The position numbers and the translations under genes were made by a program. Shown piece by piece: positions 9,788 to 18,645 of a stretch of 64,000 bases of DNA. Numbering within the stretch: the stretch's first letter is position 1; every line of letters begins with the position of its first letter. The notes below the pieces were generated by a model that saw nothing but the letters and a program-made list of their open reading frames with translations, did not search any database and was not told the origin of the DNA. Location: the NCBI RefSeq assembly GCF_900104135.1, contig NZ_FNIV01000011.1, positions 1 through 64,000 of the forward strand, given 5' to 3'. This stretch comes from Halomonas shengliensis. Its GTDB lineage: Bacteria > Pseudomonadota > Gammaproteobacteria > Pseudomonadales > Halomonadaceae.

Positions 9788-10297
9788 ATGCTGAAACTGA
9801 CCGAACGCCTGGGCCCCATCGCGGCCGAACGGGCCATCGACACCCTGACGCTGCCCTTCGAGCGGCGCGTGCTGGGCCGCATGAAGGCGGAAAGCGACGC
9901 CGGCCGCGACCTCGGCCTCTTCCTCGACCGCGGCCCGGTGCTGCGCGACGGCGAGGGGCTGCGCGCCCCGAGCGGCGAGGTGGTGCGCATCCGCGCCGCC
10001 GCGGAGCCGGTGGTCACCGCCCGCATCACGGCCGGGCTGCCCCTGGCGCGCCTCGCCTACCACCTGGGCAACCGCCACGTGCAGCTGGCACTGGGCGAGG
10101 ACGAGCAGGGCGGGTTCGTGCGCTTCCCGCCGGACCATGTGCTGGAGGCGCTGGCCGAACGGCTCGGCGCACGGCTGGAGCGCCACCAGGCCCCCTTCGA
10201 TCCGGAGCCCGGCGCCTACCAGCAGCTCGGTGGGCACGCTCATGGCCACGACGCTCATTACCACGATCACGACCATGGCCATTCCCATGCCCACTGA
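9788..10297 (+). CDS. ureE: urease accessory nickel chaperone UreE
   Basis: Delivers nickel to the UreDFG-urease complex. The family core is seen in LPFERRVLGRMKAESDAGRDLGLFLDRG (N-terminal peptide-binding domain) and LGNRHVQLAL (metal-binding domain, with the conserved His). The C-terminus is a nickel-binding His-rich tail with about nine His in the last twenty residues. ATG 9788 follows TGGAG, whereas the upstream GTG 9758 would add ten residues without homologous features, so 9788 is preferred (169 residues). It lies 33 bases after ureC and 7 bases before ureF. Confidence 0.93.
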   Translation: MLKLTERLGPIAAERAIDTLTLPFERRVLGRMKAESDAGRDLGLFLDRGPVLRDGEGLRAPSGEVVRIRAAAEPVVTARITAGLPLARLAYHLGNRHVQLALGEDEQGGFVRFPPDHVLEALAERLGARLERHQAPFDPEPGAYQQLGGHAHGHDAHYHDHDHGHSHAH

Positions 10298-10304
10298 GGC
10301 GGCC

Positions 10305-11015
10305 ATGACGCCGACGGGTCAGGGCGACGATCTGGCCCTGCTGGGGTTGCTGCAGCTGGTCAGCCCGGCGCTGCCCATCGGTGCCTTCGCCTTCTCCCAG
10401 GGGCTGGAGAGCGCCTTCGAACTGGGCTGGGTGAACGACGAGGCGAGCCTGGGCGACTGGCTGGAAGGCGTGCTCGAGGATGGCCTGACCCGCTGCGAGC
10501 TGCCGGCGCTGGCCCGCCTGCATGCCGCCTGGTCGGAGGGCGATGGCGCGGCGATCGCCGCCTGGGACGCCTGGCTCGCCGCCAACCGCGAGACCGCGGA
10601 GCTCGCCGCCGAGGATGCGCGCCTGGGCGCCGCGCTTGCCCGCCTGCTGGGCAGCCTTGCGCTGCTGCCGGCCGACCTTCCCGAGGGCGAGCCGGCGCTG
10701 CCGGCGCTGCCGGCGGGGGCCGGCTACGTCACGCTGTTCGCCTGGGCGGCCCGGGTGCGCGGCGTGCCGCTGCGCCCGGCGCTGCTCGGCTTCGCCTGGG
10801 CCTGGCTGGAGAACCAGCTGGCCGTGGCCTGCAAGGCGCTGCCGCTGGGGCATACCGCCGCCCAGCGCCTGGTCGAGCGGCTGCGTCCGGCACTGGTGGC
10901 CGCGGTGGACGAGGCCCTGGCCCTGCCCGATGACGCGCTCGGCCCGGCGCTGCCCGGCCTGGCGCTGGCCAGCGCCCTGCACGAGACCCAGTATTCGCGA
11001 CTGTTCAGAAGCTAG
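10305..11015 (+). CDS. ureF: urease accessory protein UreF
   Basis: Activator subunit that bridges UreD and UreG and acts as a gate for UreG GTPase activity. The 236-residue product has the typical start [21 protein letters not shown] and is otherwise an all-helical, Ala/Leu-rich protein ending in [14 protein letters not shown], the UreF C-terminal signature that contacts UreD. ATG 10305 follows TGAGG at a 5-6 base spacing, after the ureE stop. Upstream in-frame ATGs at 10275 and 10287 lie inside ureE and have no ribosome-binding site. Confidence 0.93.
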   Translation: MTPTGQGDDLALLGLLQLVSPALPIGAFAFSQGLESAFELGWVNDEASLGDWLEGVLEDGLTRCELPALARLHAAWSEGDGAAIAAWDAWLAANRETAELAAEDARLGAALARLLGSLALLPADLPEGEPALPALPAGAGYVTLFAWAARVRGVPLRPALLGFAWAWLENQLAVACKALPLGHTAAQRLVERLRPALVAAVDEALALPDDALGPALPGLALASALHETQYSRLFRS

Positions 11016-11058
11016 TGCCGTCAGGATAACGACGACAGAGTGCAAAAGGAGAAACGAC

Positions 11059-11697
11059 ATGACCCATTGCCTGCGTGTTGGCGTCGGCGGCCCGGTGGGC
11101 TCCGGCAAGACGGCGCTGCTCAAGCAGCTCTGCCGGGCCCTGCGCGACCACTACGATATCGCCGTGGTGACCAACGATATCTACACCCGCGAGGACGCCG
11201 ACTTCCTGCTGCGCCATGAGGCGCTCGCCGCCGATCGCATCCTCGGCGTGGAGACTGGCGGCTGCCCGCACACGGCGATCCGCGAGGACGCCTCCATGAA
11301 CCTCGCCGCCATCGACGAACTCCAGGCGCGTCACCCTGGCCTGGAGCTGGTGCTGGTGGAGTCCGGCGGCGACAACCTCTCGGCCACCTTCAGTCCCGAG
11401 CTCTCCGACCTCACCCTCTACGTGATCGATGTCTCCGCCGGCGACAAGATCCCCCGCAAGGGTGGGCCGGGGATCACCAAGTCGGATCTGCTGATCATCA
11501 ACAAGATCGATATCGCCGAGCAGGTCCACGCCTCGCTGGAGGTGATGGAGCGTGATTCCCGCAAGATGCGCGGCGAGCGGCCCTTCGTCTTTACCAACCT
11601 TTACGACGGCGTGGGCCTGGAGACGATCATCGCGTTCATCCTCGACCGCGGCATGCTGCCGGAGCGGCGGCCACAGGCGACCGCTGTCTCGGCCTGA
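11059..11697 (+). CDS. ureG: urease accessory GTPase UreG
   Basis: SIMIBI-class GTPase that couples GTP hydrolysis to nickel insertion. P-loop GPVGSGKT at residues 10-17, the switch region with [13 protein letters not shown], the metal-binding Cys-Pro-His of [13 protein letters not shown] (about residues 72-84), VESGGDNL, and the G4 motif NKIDIA. Length 212 residues, standard. An AAAAGGAG site precedes ATG 11059. It is the last recognised urease maturation gene; no separate nickel importer is found next to it, apart from the small protein that follows. Confidence 0.97.
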   Translation: MTHCLRVGVGGPVGSGKTALLKQLCRALRDHYDIAVVTNDIYTREDADFLLRHEALAADRILGVETGGCPHTAIREDASMNLAAIDELQARHPGLELVLVESGGDNLSATFSPELSDLTLYVIDVSAGDKIPRKGGPGITKSDLLIINKIDIAEQVHASLEVMERDSRKMRGERPFVFTNLYDGVGLETIIAFILDRGMLPERRPQATAVSA

Positions 11698-11739
11698 GGC
11701 AGCGCTCGCCACCCTCCCACGACCATCAGGAGCCTCACC

Positions 11740-11973
11740 ATGTCCCTTCGTCTCATCCGTTCGCTGCGCCTTCTCGTCCTCGGGGCGCTCGCCGTGGGCG
11801 CCACCGCACCGGCGCTGGCCCACTCCGGCCACGATGCCCCCGCGGTGCATGCCCATACCGGCAGCCCGGCGCTGCTGGCGTTCATCGCCATCCTTCTGGT
11901 GGGAACGGCGGGGGCTGCCGTCGCGGTGCGCCTGCTCCTGCGCCGCCGACGTCTGGCGCGATCGCGCGGCTAG
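11740..11973 (+). CDS. small membrane protein with His-containing periplasmic segment, unknown function
   Basis: 77 residues: a signal-like N-terminus (SLRLIRSLRLLVLGALAVGA, cleavage near ALA), a short exported segment HSGHDAPAVHAHTGS with four His, one transmembrane helix (LLAFIAILLVGTAGAAVAVRLLL) and an Arg-rich cytoplasmic tail. AGGAG precedes ATG 11740. It sits 42 bases after ureG in the same direction, so it is probably part of the urease operon. The AHSGHD start after signal cleavage resembles the N-terminus of HupE/UreJ nickel/cobalt permeases (AHPGH), but only one of their helices is present, so this is either a small nickel-handling protein or an unrelated peptide. I do not recognise a named family. 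Confidence 0.65.
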   Translation: MSLRLIRSLRLLVLGALAVGATAPALAHSGHDAPAVHAHTGSPALLAFIAILLVGTAGAAVAVRLLLRRRRLARSRG

Positions 11974-12098
11974 CGTCCTGGCAGGCCCCCTCGCGCCCGG
12001 CCTCGGCCGGGCGCGCTGCTTCTCGCCTCGCCAGGCGCTATGCTGGCCCTTCATCGCCACGCATCACGGCGACCGTTCACGGCAGGGAGTGGAGCCGC

Positions 12099-13550
12099 AT
12101 GGGACGAAGCGGGCAGGGGAGACGACGGATGTGGTCATGGATCGTGACGCTGCTGCTGGCCTGGGTCGCCATGGGGGCCTGGCAGCGCCTCAAGCCGCTG
12201 CCCGAGGGCATCGGGGTGGCCTTCCCCGAGCGTCCCGCGGTGGAGGCGCGTTTCCTGGCCGACCAGACCTGGTACGACGCCGAGGGGAAGCGCCACCAGC
12301 AGCAGGCGATCTTCGACGAGATGCTCGCCATGATCGCCCAGGCGCGGCGCCTGGTGGTGGCGGACATGTTTCTCTACAACGACTTCGCCGGCAGCGCCGA
12401 GGGCGACGGCTTCCGCCCGCTCTCCGAGGAGCTGACCGCTGCCCTGGTCGAGCAGAAGCGTCGCCACCCCGGGCTCGCGGCGGTGGTGATCAGCGACCCC
12501 CTCAATACCCTCTATGGGGGCCTTGCGCTCGACCACTTCGCCCGCCTGCGCGAGGCAGGGATCACGGTGGTGGAGACCGACCTGACCCGCCTGCGCGCCT
12601 CGAACCCGCTCTGGTCCGGGCTCTGGCACCTGGGGCCGCGCTGGCTCGGCAACGACCCCGACGGCGGCTGGCTGCCCAACGCCCTGGGACCGGGGCGGGT
12701 CCCGCTGCGCAGCTACCTGGCACTGCTCAACTTCAACGCCAACCATCGCAAGACCCTGGTGGTGGACCAGGGCGATGGCTGGGCGGGCCTCGTCACCTCG
12801 GCCAACCCCCATGACGCCAGCAGCCGCCACGGCAATGTGGCGCTGCGCTTCGGGGGCGCGGCGGCGCTGGACCTGCTGGCCAGCGAGCGGCCGGTGGCGG
12901 CCTGGTCCGGTGTGGCGCTGCCCGGCCCCGAGGCGCCCGCCTCCGCGGCGGCCCCCGATGACGGCCGCCTGCAGCTGCTCACCGAGGGGGCGATCCGCGA
13001 CGCCCTGATCCGTGCCATCGAGGCCGCCACGGCGGGGGAGCGCCTGGACCTGGCGGTCTTCTACCTCGCCCACCGCGGGGTGGTTACGGCGCTCAAGCGG
13101 GCCGCCGCGCGCGGGGTGCGGGTAAGGGTGCTGCTCGACCCCAACCGCGACGCCTTCGGCATCGAGAAGGGCGGCATCCCCAATCGCCCGGTGGCACGGG
13201 AGCTGGTCGAGGCCGGCCTCGAGGTGCGCTGGTGCGTGACGAAGGGCGAGCAGTGCCACAGCAAGCTGCTGCTGCGCCGCCCGGCCGACGGCGGCGACGC
13301 GGAGCTGATCCTCGGCTCGGCCAACTTCACCCGGCGCAACCTCGATGACCTCAACCTGGAGACCAGCGTGCGCCTGGCGGGGCCGGCAACCCTGCCGGCG
13401 CTGCGCGAGGCCGCGCGCTTCTTCGAGTCGCGCTGGACGAGCACGCCCGAGCGCACCACCAGCGAGCCCTTCGCGGCCTTCGACGATACCTCGCTGTGGC
13501 AGCGCTGGCGCTACCGGCTGATGGAGACGACGGGGCTGTCGACGTTCTGA
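12099..13550 (+). CDS. phospholipase D family membrane-anchored phosphatidyltransferase/hydrolase
   Basis: 483 residues with an N-terminal membrane anchor (about residues 12-27) and two PLD domains. The first catalytic motif is complete: H216-x-K218 with Asp223 followed by TSANPHD. The second has H387-x-K389 and GSANFTRRN, but lacks the Asp four residues after the Lys. Such proteins include cardiolipin synthases and other phospholipid-modifying enzymes facing the periplasm; the exact reaction cannot be told. Two starts are plausible: ATG 12099 (GGAGTGGAG upstream) and ATG 12129 (GGGGAG upstream), the second removing an Arg-rich decapeptide. It is probably monocistronic and convergent with the YihY gene, 30 bases apart. 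Confidence 0.85.
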   Translation: MGRSGQGRRRMWSWIVTLLLAWVAMGAWQRLKPLPEGIGVAFPERPAVEARFLADQTWYDAEGKRHQQQAIFDEMLAMIAQARRLVVADMFLYNDFAGSAEGDGFRPLSEELTAALVEQKRRHPGLAAVVISDPLNTLYGGLALDHFARLREAGITVVETDLTRLRASNPLWSGLWHLGPRWLGNDPDGGWLPNALGPGRVPLRSYLALLNFNANHRKTLVVDQGDGWAGLVTSANPHDASSRHGNVALRFGGAAALDLLASERPVAAWSGVALPGPEAPASAAAPDDGRLQLLTEGAIRDALIRAIEAATAGERLDLAVFYLAHRGVVTALKRAAARGVRVRVLLDPNRDAFGIEKGGIPNRPVARELVEAGLEVRWCVTKGEQCHSKLLLRRPADGGDAELILGSANFTRRNLDDLNLETSVRLAGPATLPALREAARFFESRWTSTPERTTSEPFAAFDDTSLWQRWRYRLMETTGLSTF

Positions 13551-13580
13551 CCGCGGAAGGCGCTCGACCTTACGAGGGAG

Positions 13581-14516
13581 TCAATCGACGTGGGTCACGG
13601 CCTGGCGCCGGGGGTCGAGGTGCCAGGGCAGGCCGAGGCGGGCGTTGCGCTCCAGCTCGGCGATCACCTGGGCGCCCAGCAGCAGGATGATGGCCCCCAC
13701 CTCCAGGCTCAGCAGCACCACGATCAGGGTCGCCAGGGAGCCGTAGACGGCGTTGACGAAGGAGAGGTTGGCGAAGTAGTAGACCAGCAGCAGGCGTACC
13801 CCCTCCCACAACAGCGCCGCCACCAGGCCGCCGACGATGGCCCGGCGCAGCGCGACCCGCACCACCGGCAGCACCTTGTAGATGGCGCTGAAGAGCAGGA
13901 AGACACCGGCGAAGCTGGTGAGGTTGAGCAGCGGCTCGGAGAGCCCCGCCAGGGGCAGGTCGCGTCCGGTGAGGGCCAGCGTCAGGGCATTGAGCCCGCT
14001 GACCAGGCTGACCAGCAGGGTCAGTGCCAGCAGGCCCGCGCCCAGCACTAGCATGAAGGCGTAGGGCAGCAGCACCGAGACCCACAGGCTGCGCCCCTGG
14101 TGGGGGGCATCCGGGGCGTGGAAGATGATCGCCAGGGCGTCCTCAAGCATGCGAAACGCGAAGGAGCTGAACAGCAGCAGCACCGGGAAGCCGAGAAGCC
14201 CGATCACCTCCCGGGAGTCGAGCAGGGTGCGCACCGCCTCCAGCAGCACCTCGGCGTGGGCCGGCGCCAGGTGGCGGGCCTGGACCGAGAGCACCTCCAG
14301 CAGGTGGGCCTCGTCGACCACCCCGGCCAGCAGCACCACCAGCAGGGCGAACAGCGGTACGATGGAGAGCAGGATGTTGTAGCCCACGCCGCCGGCCAGC
14401 AGGATGCCGCGGTTTCGCAGGAAGGCGACGAGCACCCGCCACAGGAAGCGGCCGATGCGCGGCAGCAGGGTCACGGCGAGGAGCAGCGAGCGGCGCTGTG
14501 GGCTGGGAGAGGTCAT
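13581..14516 (-). CDS. YihY/BrkB (RbnA-like) family inner-membrane protein
   Basis: 311 residues with six hydrophobic helices and the family pattern: RNRGILLAGGVGYNILLSIVPLFALLV near residue 35, LEDALAIIFHA in the middle, the helix LLFSAIYKVLPVV and the re-entrant VGGLVAALLWEGVRLLLVYYF, ending with SLEVGAIILLLGAQV. Members were once called ribonuclease BN in error; the function remains unclear, possibly transport. The start at 14516 gives MTSPSPQRR and has GGAAGG 8 bases upstream; a longer frame to 14669 has no support. It is divergent from the histidine kinase gene and convergent with the phospholipase D gene. Confidence 0.9.
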   Translation of the reverse strand: MTSPSPQRRSLLLAVTLLPRIGRFLWRVLVAFLRNRGILLAGGVGYNILLSIVPLFALLVVLLAGVVDEAHLLEVLSVQARHLAPAHAEVLLEAVRTLLDSREVIGLLGFPVLLLFSSFAFRMLEDALAIIFHAPDAPHQGRSLWVSVLLPYAFMLVLGAGLLALTLLVSLVSGLNALTLALTGRDLPLAGLSEPLLNLTSFAGVFLLFSAIYKVLPVVRVALRRAIVGGLVAALLWEGVRLLLVYYFANLSFVNAVYGSLATLIVVLLSLEVGAIILLLGAQVIAELERNARLGLPWHLDPRRQAVTHVD

Positions 14517-14662
14517 CGGCCTGGCCTTCCATGGGCGTTGGGGCATCATACGCCGGTGGCCGCGACTCGCGTCAACGCAGTGGACGTTTAGCCTCAGGGC
14601 TCGTGACCCCGGCGAGGGTGCATTATGCTGTCCGTCGACCTCATCCGATTCGCGAGCACACC

Positions 14663-16351
14663 TTGGCACGACCCTCCGCGCTGACCCTGCACTCCCTGGC
14701 CACCTTCCTGGCTTGCCTGCTGCTGCTGGGCATGGGCTGGCAGGCCGCCCGGGTGCAGCAGTCGCTGCTGGATGCCAATGCCTCCGTCCAGACCGGCCTC
14801 GAGCTGGTGACCTCGCTCCAGGAGATGCAGACCACCCTGCTCGACGTGGAGACGGGCGAGCGGGGCTTCGTCATCACCGGTCGGCCCAACTACTTGCTGC
14901 CCTATCGTGAGGCGCGAGCGCGCCTTGCCGCCGAACGTGAGAGGTTGGGTCACCTGCTGGCCGAGCGCCGCAGTGATGATATCGAGTCGACCCTGGCGCG
15001 GCTCGATGCGCTGATCGAGCAGCGCCTGTCCATCGCCGAGACCAACATCGCGGTGCGCGAGAGCGACGGGCTCGAGGCCGCGGCGCTGAGGCTCCTGGCG
15101 GCTGGGGGGCGACAGACCATGGACGCCATCCGCGAGCTGCTCCAGGCGCAGGAGGCGCAGGAGCGCCGGGGTCTCGCCCGCGACACGGGGGAGGCAGCCG
15201 CCCAGGCCGAGCGTGCCAGGCATCAGGGCCTGCTGGGAGCCCTGATGGTGGCCCTGCTGGCGTTGGCTGCCTACTCGACGATCCGCCATGCGTTGACGCT
15301 GCGCCGGCGGCTGCTCGAGGAAGCGGAGCACCGCGAGGCGCGCCTCGAGGCGATCCTCGAGGCGGTCCCCGATGACCTCTACCGGATCACTGCCGACCGG
15401 CAGGTGACGCGCCTGGGCGACGACGGCGAGGTATCCCCGTCCCTTCGCGAAACGCTGCTCGAGCATCTCGGCACTCCCCAGGGAGTGGTGGGGCGTCACG
15501 ACTTCCTCTGGCACCAGGCGGATCCACCCGCGGCCTTAGAGGTGCGCCTGTTGCCCACCCGCGATGGCGAACACCTGGCCATCGCCCGTGATGTGACCGA
15601 GCGGCGTCAGATCGAGCGAATCAAGGCCGAGTTCGTCGCCACGGTCAGCCACGAGCTGCGCACCCCCCTGACGGCGATTCGCGGTGCCCTGGGCATGCTG
15701 GCCCAGGGCATGGCTGGCACGCTGGCCGACGACGCCCGCTCGCTGGTGACCGTGGCAGAACGCAACGGCGAGCGACTGTCGCGGCTGATCGATGACATCC
15801 TCGACATGGAGAAGCTCGAGGCCGGACAGCTGGTCATGCAGCCCCGGCGGGTCTCGCTGGTCGACCTTGTTCAGCGCGCGATCACCGACAACGCTCCCTT
15901 CGCCGAGAGTTTCTCGGTCGGACTGGTGCTGGCGCCGCCGCTGCCTGCGGAGGATCGCGTCAGCGTCGATCCCGAGCGCTTCGCCCAGGTGATGGCCAAC
16001 CTGCTCTCCAACGCCATCAAGCACTCGCCGGCTGGCGAGGAGGTCACGTTGGCGGTGACCCCCGCCGTCCGGGGTGGGGGTGATGGGCTCGAGGTATCGG
16101 TGATCGATCATGGGCAGGGGATCCCCCTGGCGTTCCAGTCCCGTGTCTTCGAGCGTTTCGCCCAGGCCGATGGCTCAGACCGTCGCCGCACCGGCGGCAC
16201 CGGGCTTGGCCTAGCCATCACTCGGCGCCTGGTCGAGCTGATGGAGGGCGAGATTGGTTTCGTCTCCGTGCCGGGGGAGGGAACCCGGTTTCATGTATGG
16301 TTGCCCCGTTGCCAACCGCCATTCGCGTCGATCAAGGAGGAGAGACCATGA
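14663..16351 (+). CDS. CHASE3-domain sensor histidine kinase
   Basis: Inner-membrane sensor, 562 residues from TTG 14663. TM1 about 11-29; a periplasmic CHASE3-like helical domain about 30-185 (with LLDVETGERGFVITGRPNYL, the CHASE3 hallmark); TM2 about 188-206; a short linker that may hold a reduced PAS; HisKA with the phospho-His H330 in SHELRTPL; N-box N450 in LLSNAIKHSP; G-boxes DHGQG 482-486 and GTGLGLA 512-518. A TATGCT -10 element at 14624-14629 puts the RNA start near 14636, which excludes earlier starts and favours the TTG, though its ribosome-binding site is weak. It overlaps the response regulator gene by ATGA, so the two are a coupled pair, presumably controlling the polysaccharide genes that follow. 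Confidence 0.88.
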   Translation: MARPSALTLHSLATFLACLLLLGMGWQAARVQQSLLDANASVQTGLELVTSLQEMQTTLLDVETGERGFVITGRPNYLLPYREARARLAAERERLGHLLAERRSDDIESTLARLDALIEQRLSIAETNIAVRESDGLEAAALRLLAAGGRQTMDAIRELLQAQEAQERRGLARDTGEAAAQAERARHQGLLGALMVALLALAAYSTIRHALTLRRRLLEEAEHREARLEAILEAVPDDLYRITADRQVTRLGDDGEVSPSLRETLLEHLGTPQGVVGRHDFLWHQADPPAALEVRLLPTRDGEHLAIARDVTERRQIERIKAEFVATVSHELRTPLTAIRGALGMLAQGMAGTLADDARSLVTVAERNGERLSRLIDDILDMEKLEAGQLVMQPRRVSLVDLVQRAITDNAPFAESFSVGLVLAPPLPAEDRVSVDPERFAQVMANLLSNAIKHSPAGEEVTLAVTPAVRGGGDGLEVSVIDHGQGIPLAFQSRVFERFAQADGSDRRRTGGTGLGLAITRRLVELMEGEIGFVSVPGEGTRFHVWLPRCQPPFASIKEERP

Positions 16352-16737
16352 ACGATCACGCCCCCCGGCAGAAGATCCTGATGGTGGAGGATGAGGAGGA
16401 TATCGCCTTCCTGCTCCGCTTCCTGCTCGAGCGCCACGGCTTCTCGGTCCGGCATGCGGCGGATGGTCGCCAGGCACTGGCGGCGCTGGAAGAGGAGAGC
16501 GTGCCCGACCTGGTACTTCTGGATGTGATGTTGCCCTACCATGACGGCCTGGAAGTGATCGAGCAGCTGCGCCGGCGGCCCGCCTGGCAGGCGGTGCCGG
16601 TGGTGATGCTCACCGCCAAGGCCCGCGAGGTGGATGTGGTGCGGGCCCTGGAGCTGGGCGCCGACGACTATGTGACCAAGCCCTTTCAACCGGATGAACT
16701 GCTGGCGCGCCTGCGCCGCTTGATGAGGAGGCGTTGA
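16348..16737 (+). CDS. receiver-only response regulator
   Basis: 129 residues consisting of a single REC domain: acid pocket E14/D15 in MVEDEED, phospho-acceptor D59 in LLDVMLP, T89 in MLTAK and K111 in VTKPF. There is no DNA-binding or enzymatic output domain, so it must act by protein contact, for example on the downstream HEAT or glycosyltransferase proteins, or in a phosphorelay. AAGGAGGAG lies just before ATG 16348. The start overlaps the kinase stop, and the stop overlaps the region just before the YaiO gene. Control of enzyme activity rather than transcription is my inference. Confidence 0.9.
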   Translation: MNDHAPRQKILMVEDEEDIAFLLRFLLERHGFSVRHAADGRQALAALEEESVPDLVLLDVMLPYHDGLEVIEQLRRRPAWQAVPVVMLTAKAREVDVVRALELGADDYVTKPFQPDELLARLRRLMRRR

Positions 16738-16751
16738 TGCAAGGAGGTGTG

Positions 16752-17531
16752 ATGAGGCGTCGTCTCCGGCGGCGGTTTGGCCTGGGCTGTCTGCTGGTGG
16801 GCATCGCTCTAGTCGTGGCCCAGTCTGCGGCTGCCGAGCCGCGGCGGCTCGAGGTGGAGCTGTCCCAGCTTTTCGACCGGCTGGACAGCGGCTTCTCTAA
16901 TTGGCAGGGGCAGCGTCTCGAGTTCCAGTCCGCGCGTCCGGGTGACCCCACCTGGTATGGTGCTGCGACCCATGATCGTCGCTATGGAGTGGAGGATGAA
17001 GGGGTATCCCTGGGCGCCGCGGTCCCGCTCGGTGCCGACTGGGTGCTCCAGCCCGAGGCCGGCCACACCTTCGATGCGGACTTCCTGCCGCGCTGGTACG
17101 CCGACCTGCGGCTGCAGCGGCGCTTGTCCCATGGTCTGGTGGGGGCGCTGAGCCTGCGCCGCACCGAGTACCAGGCCTCGCGGGTCGACCGTCTGGCCTT
17201 GGGCATGGAGCGTTACTGGGGGCCCTGGCGCGCCGGCTATACCCTCAACGTCAGCGATGTCTCCACCGCGGGCACCCCGGTGGGGCATGCCCTGGCCCTG
17301 GACCACTACTACGGCGAGCGCAGCGTCATCGGCCTGCGTGCCAGCCTGGGCCGCGAGGAGGAGGGCCTGCCGGGGGGCGAGGCGATCACCTCCGAGGTGA
17401 CCGCCGTCGCCCTGCGTGGCCGCCACTGGTGGCATCCGGAATGGGCGCTGAGCTGGGAGCTCGGCACCCTGAGTCAGGGGGATCTCTACGACCGCCACGG
17501 GGTCCAGCTGGGTATCCGGCATGCCTTCTGA
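16752..17531 (+). CDS. YaiO-like outer-membrane beta-barrel protein
   Basis: 259 residues. An Arg-rich start and hydrophobic signal (LGCLLVGIALVVAQSAAAE) are followed by alternating polar/hydrophobic strands with many Trp/Tyr, such as DWVLQPEAGHTFDADFLPRWYADLRLQRRL, ending in a terminal aromatic: GIRHAF with final Phe, the outer-membrane barrel assembly signal. The LGMERYWGPWRAGYTLNVSDVSTAGTPVGHALALDHYYG block matches the YaiO family, found next to glycosyltransferase genes (yaiP) in E. coli. It is presumed to be the outer-membrane component of a saccharide system. ATG 16752 is preferred because AAGGAGG lies directly before it; 16734 is an alternative. Its end overlaps the HEAT gene by 11 bases. 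Confidence 0.82.
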   Translation: MRRRLRRRFGLGCLLVGIALVVAQSAAAEPRRLEVELSQLFDRLDSGFSNWQGQRLEFQSARPGDPTWYGAATHDRRYGVEDEGVSLGAAVPLGADWVLQPEAGHTFDADFLPRWYADLRLQRRLSHGLVGALSLRRTEYQASRVDRLALGMERYWGPWRAGYTLNVSDVSTAGTPVGHALALDHYYGERSVIGLRASLGREEEGLPGGEAITSEVTAVALRGRHWWHPEWALSWELGTLSQGDLYDRHGVQLGIRHAF

Positions 17532-18645
17532 TGCGCGGCTCTTGTGGGACGCGTGGCAGGGATGGCTGGCAGGGATGGTCAGCCTGCCAGACGACCCGGT
17601 GCTGCGCCTGGCGGTCTATGCCGCCATGGCGCTGGGCGGATTGACCCTGGTGGTCATGCTCCAGGTGCTGGTGCTCTCGGAGCTGGCCGCTCGCCGCGAG
17701 CGGCACCGGGAGGCCTTCGTGGCCCGGTGGCGACCACGGCTGGTGGGCTGGACCCTGGCCGAGGAGGCGCCGCTGGGGGAGCCGCCGCGTCGTGGTCGCG
17801 ATGTCCTCTGGTTCCTGCTGCTCTGGGCGCGCCTCCATCGCCAGCTGCGTGGCGTGGCCCGGGAGCGCCTGAACACCCTATTCTTTAGCCTGGACATGAC
17901 CGGCGCGGTGCTTGCCATGCTCGACTCGCGCCGGGTGCATCGACGGCTGGTGGCACTGGCCTGCCTGGGCCACCTGGCCAGCGATCGTTTCTGGTCGGAC
18001 GTCGCGCCGCTGCTGGAGGCTCGCAACCCCCTGGTGGCCCTGGCGGCCGCCCAGGCGCTGGTGGCCATGGATGCCCGTCGTGCCATGGCCAGGCTGGTGC
18101 CTCTGGTGGCCCGGCGGCGCGACCTGGCCATGCCGCGCCTGCAGGCGTTATGCCGCCAGGCGGGGCCCGATGCGGTGACGCCGCCGCTTCTCGAGGGGCT
18201 CGCCGCCCCTGACCCGGCGCACCGGGAGCGCCTGGCTGCCCTTCTTGGCAGTGCCGACCCGGCCCGGATGGCGGCCTGGGCGCGACGCTGCCTGGACGAG
18301 CATCATGAGGGTGAGTCGCTCCTCTGCGCGGCGCTCGCCTGTCTGGGGACGCTTGGGGACCCCCGGGACCACGCCCGTCTGAGCAAGGCTCTCCACGGCG
18401 ATTCACCGCGGATTCGTTTCGCCGCCCTCAAGGCGCTGCGTCGCCAGGCGCGGCCCGCTGACGAGGCGTTGCTGATCCCCCACCTCGAGGATCGCGACTG
18501 GTGGGTTCGCCAGGCCGCGGCCGACTCCCTGGTCGGGTTGCCCGGCATCACCCGCGAGCGACTCGGCACCCTGCTGGAGGCGTGCGACGACCGCTACGGA
18601 CGTGATGCCCTGCGGCGTGCCATGGCCGAAGGAGAGTTCCCATGA
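17521..18645 (+). CDS. membrane-anchored HEAT-repeat protein
   Basis: 374 residues with one transmembrane helix (about 31-54) and a cytoplasmic part made of helical HEAT/PBS-lyase-like repeats: RRLVALACLGHLASDRFW, NPLVALAAAQALVAMDARRAM, SPRIRFAALKALRRQ, and DRDWWVRQAAADSLVGL. Such repeats form scaffolds for protein contacts. Lying between the barrel protein and the glycosyltransferase, with overlaps on both sides (11 bases and 4 bases), it is most simply a scaffold or co-subunit of the synthase, perhaps the docking partner of the receiver-only regulator. No catalytic motif is seen. Confidence 0.82.
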   Translation: MPSDARLLWDAWQGWLAGMVSLPDDPVLRLAVYAAMALGGLTLVVMLQVLVLSELAARRERHREAFVARWRPRLVGWTLAEEAPLGEPPRRGRDVLWFLLLWARLHRQLRGVARERLNTLFFSLDMTGAVLAMLDSRRVHRRLVALACLGHLASDRFWSDVAPLLEARNPLVALAAAQALVAMDARRAMARLVPLVARRRDLAMPRLQALCRQAGPDAVTPPLLEGLAAPDPAHRERLAALLGSADPARMAAWARRCLDEHHEGESLLCAALACLGTLGDPRDHARLSKALHGDSPRIRFAALKALRRQARPADEALLIPHLEDRDWWVRQAAADSLVGLPGITRERLGTLLEACDDRYGRDALRRAMAEGEFP

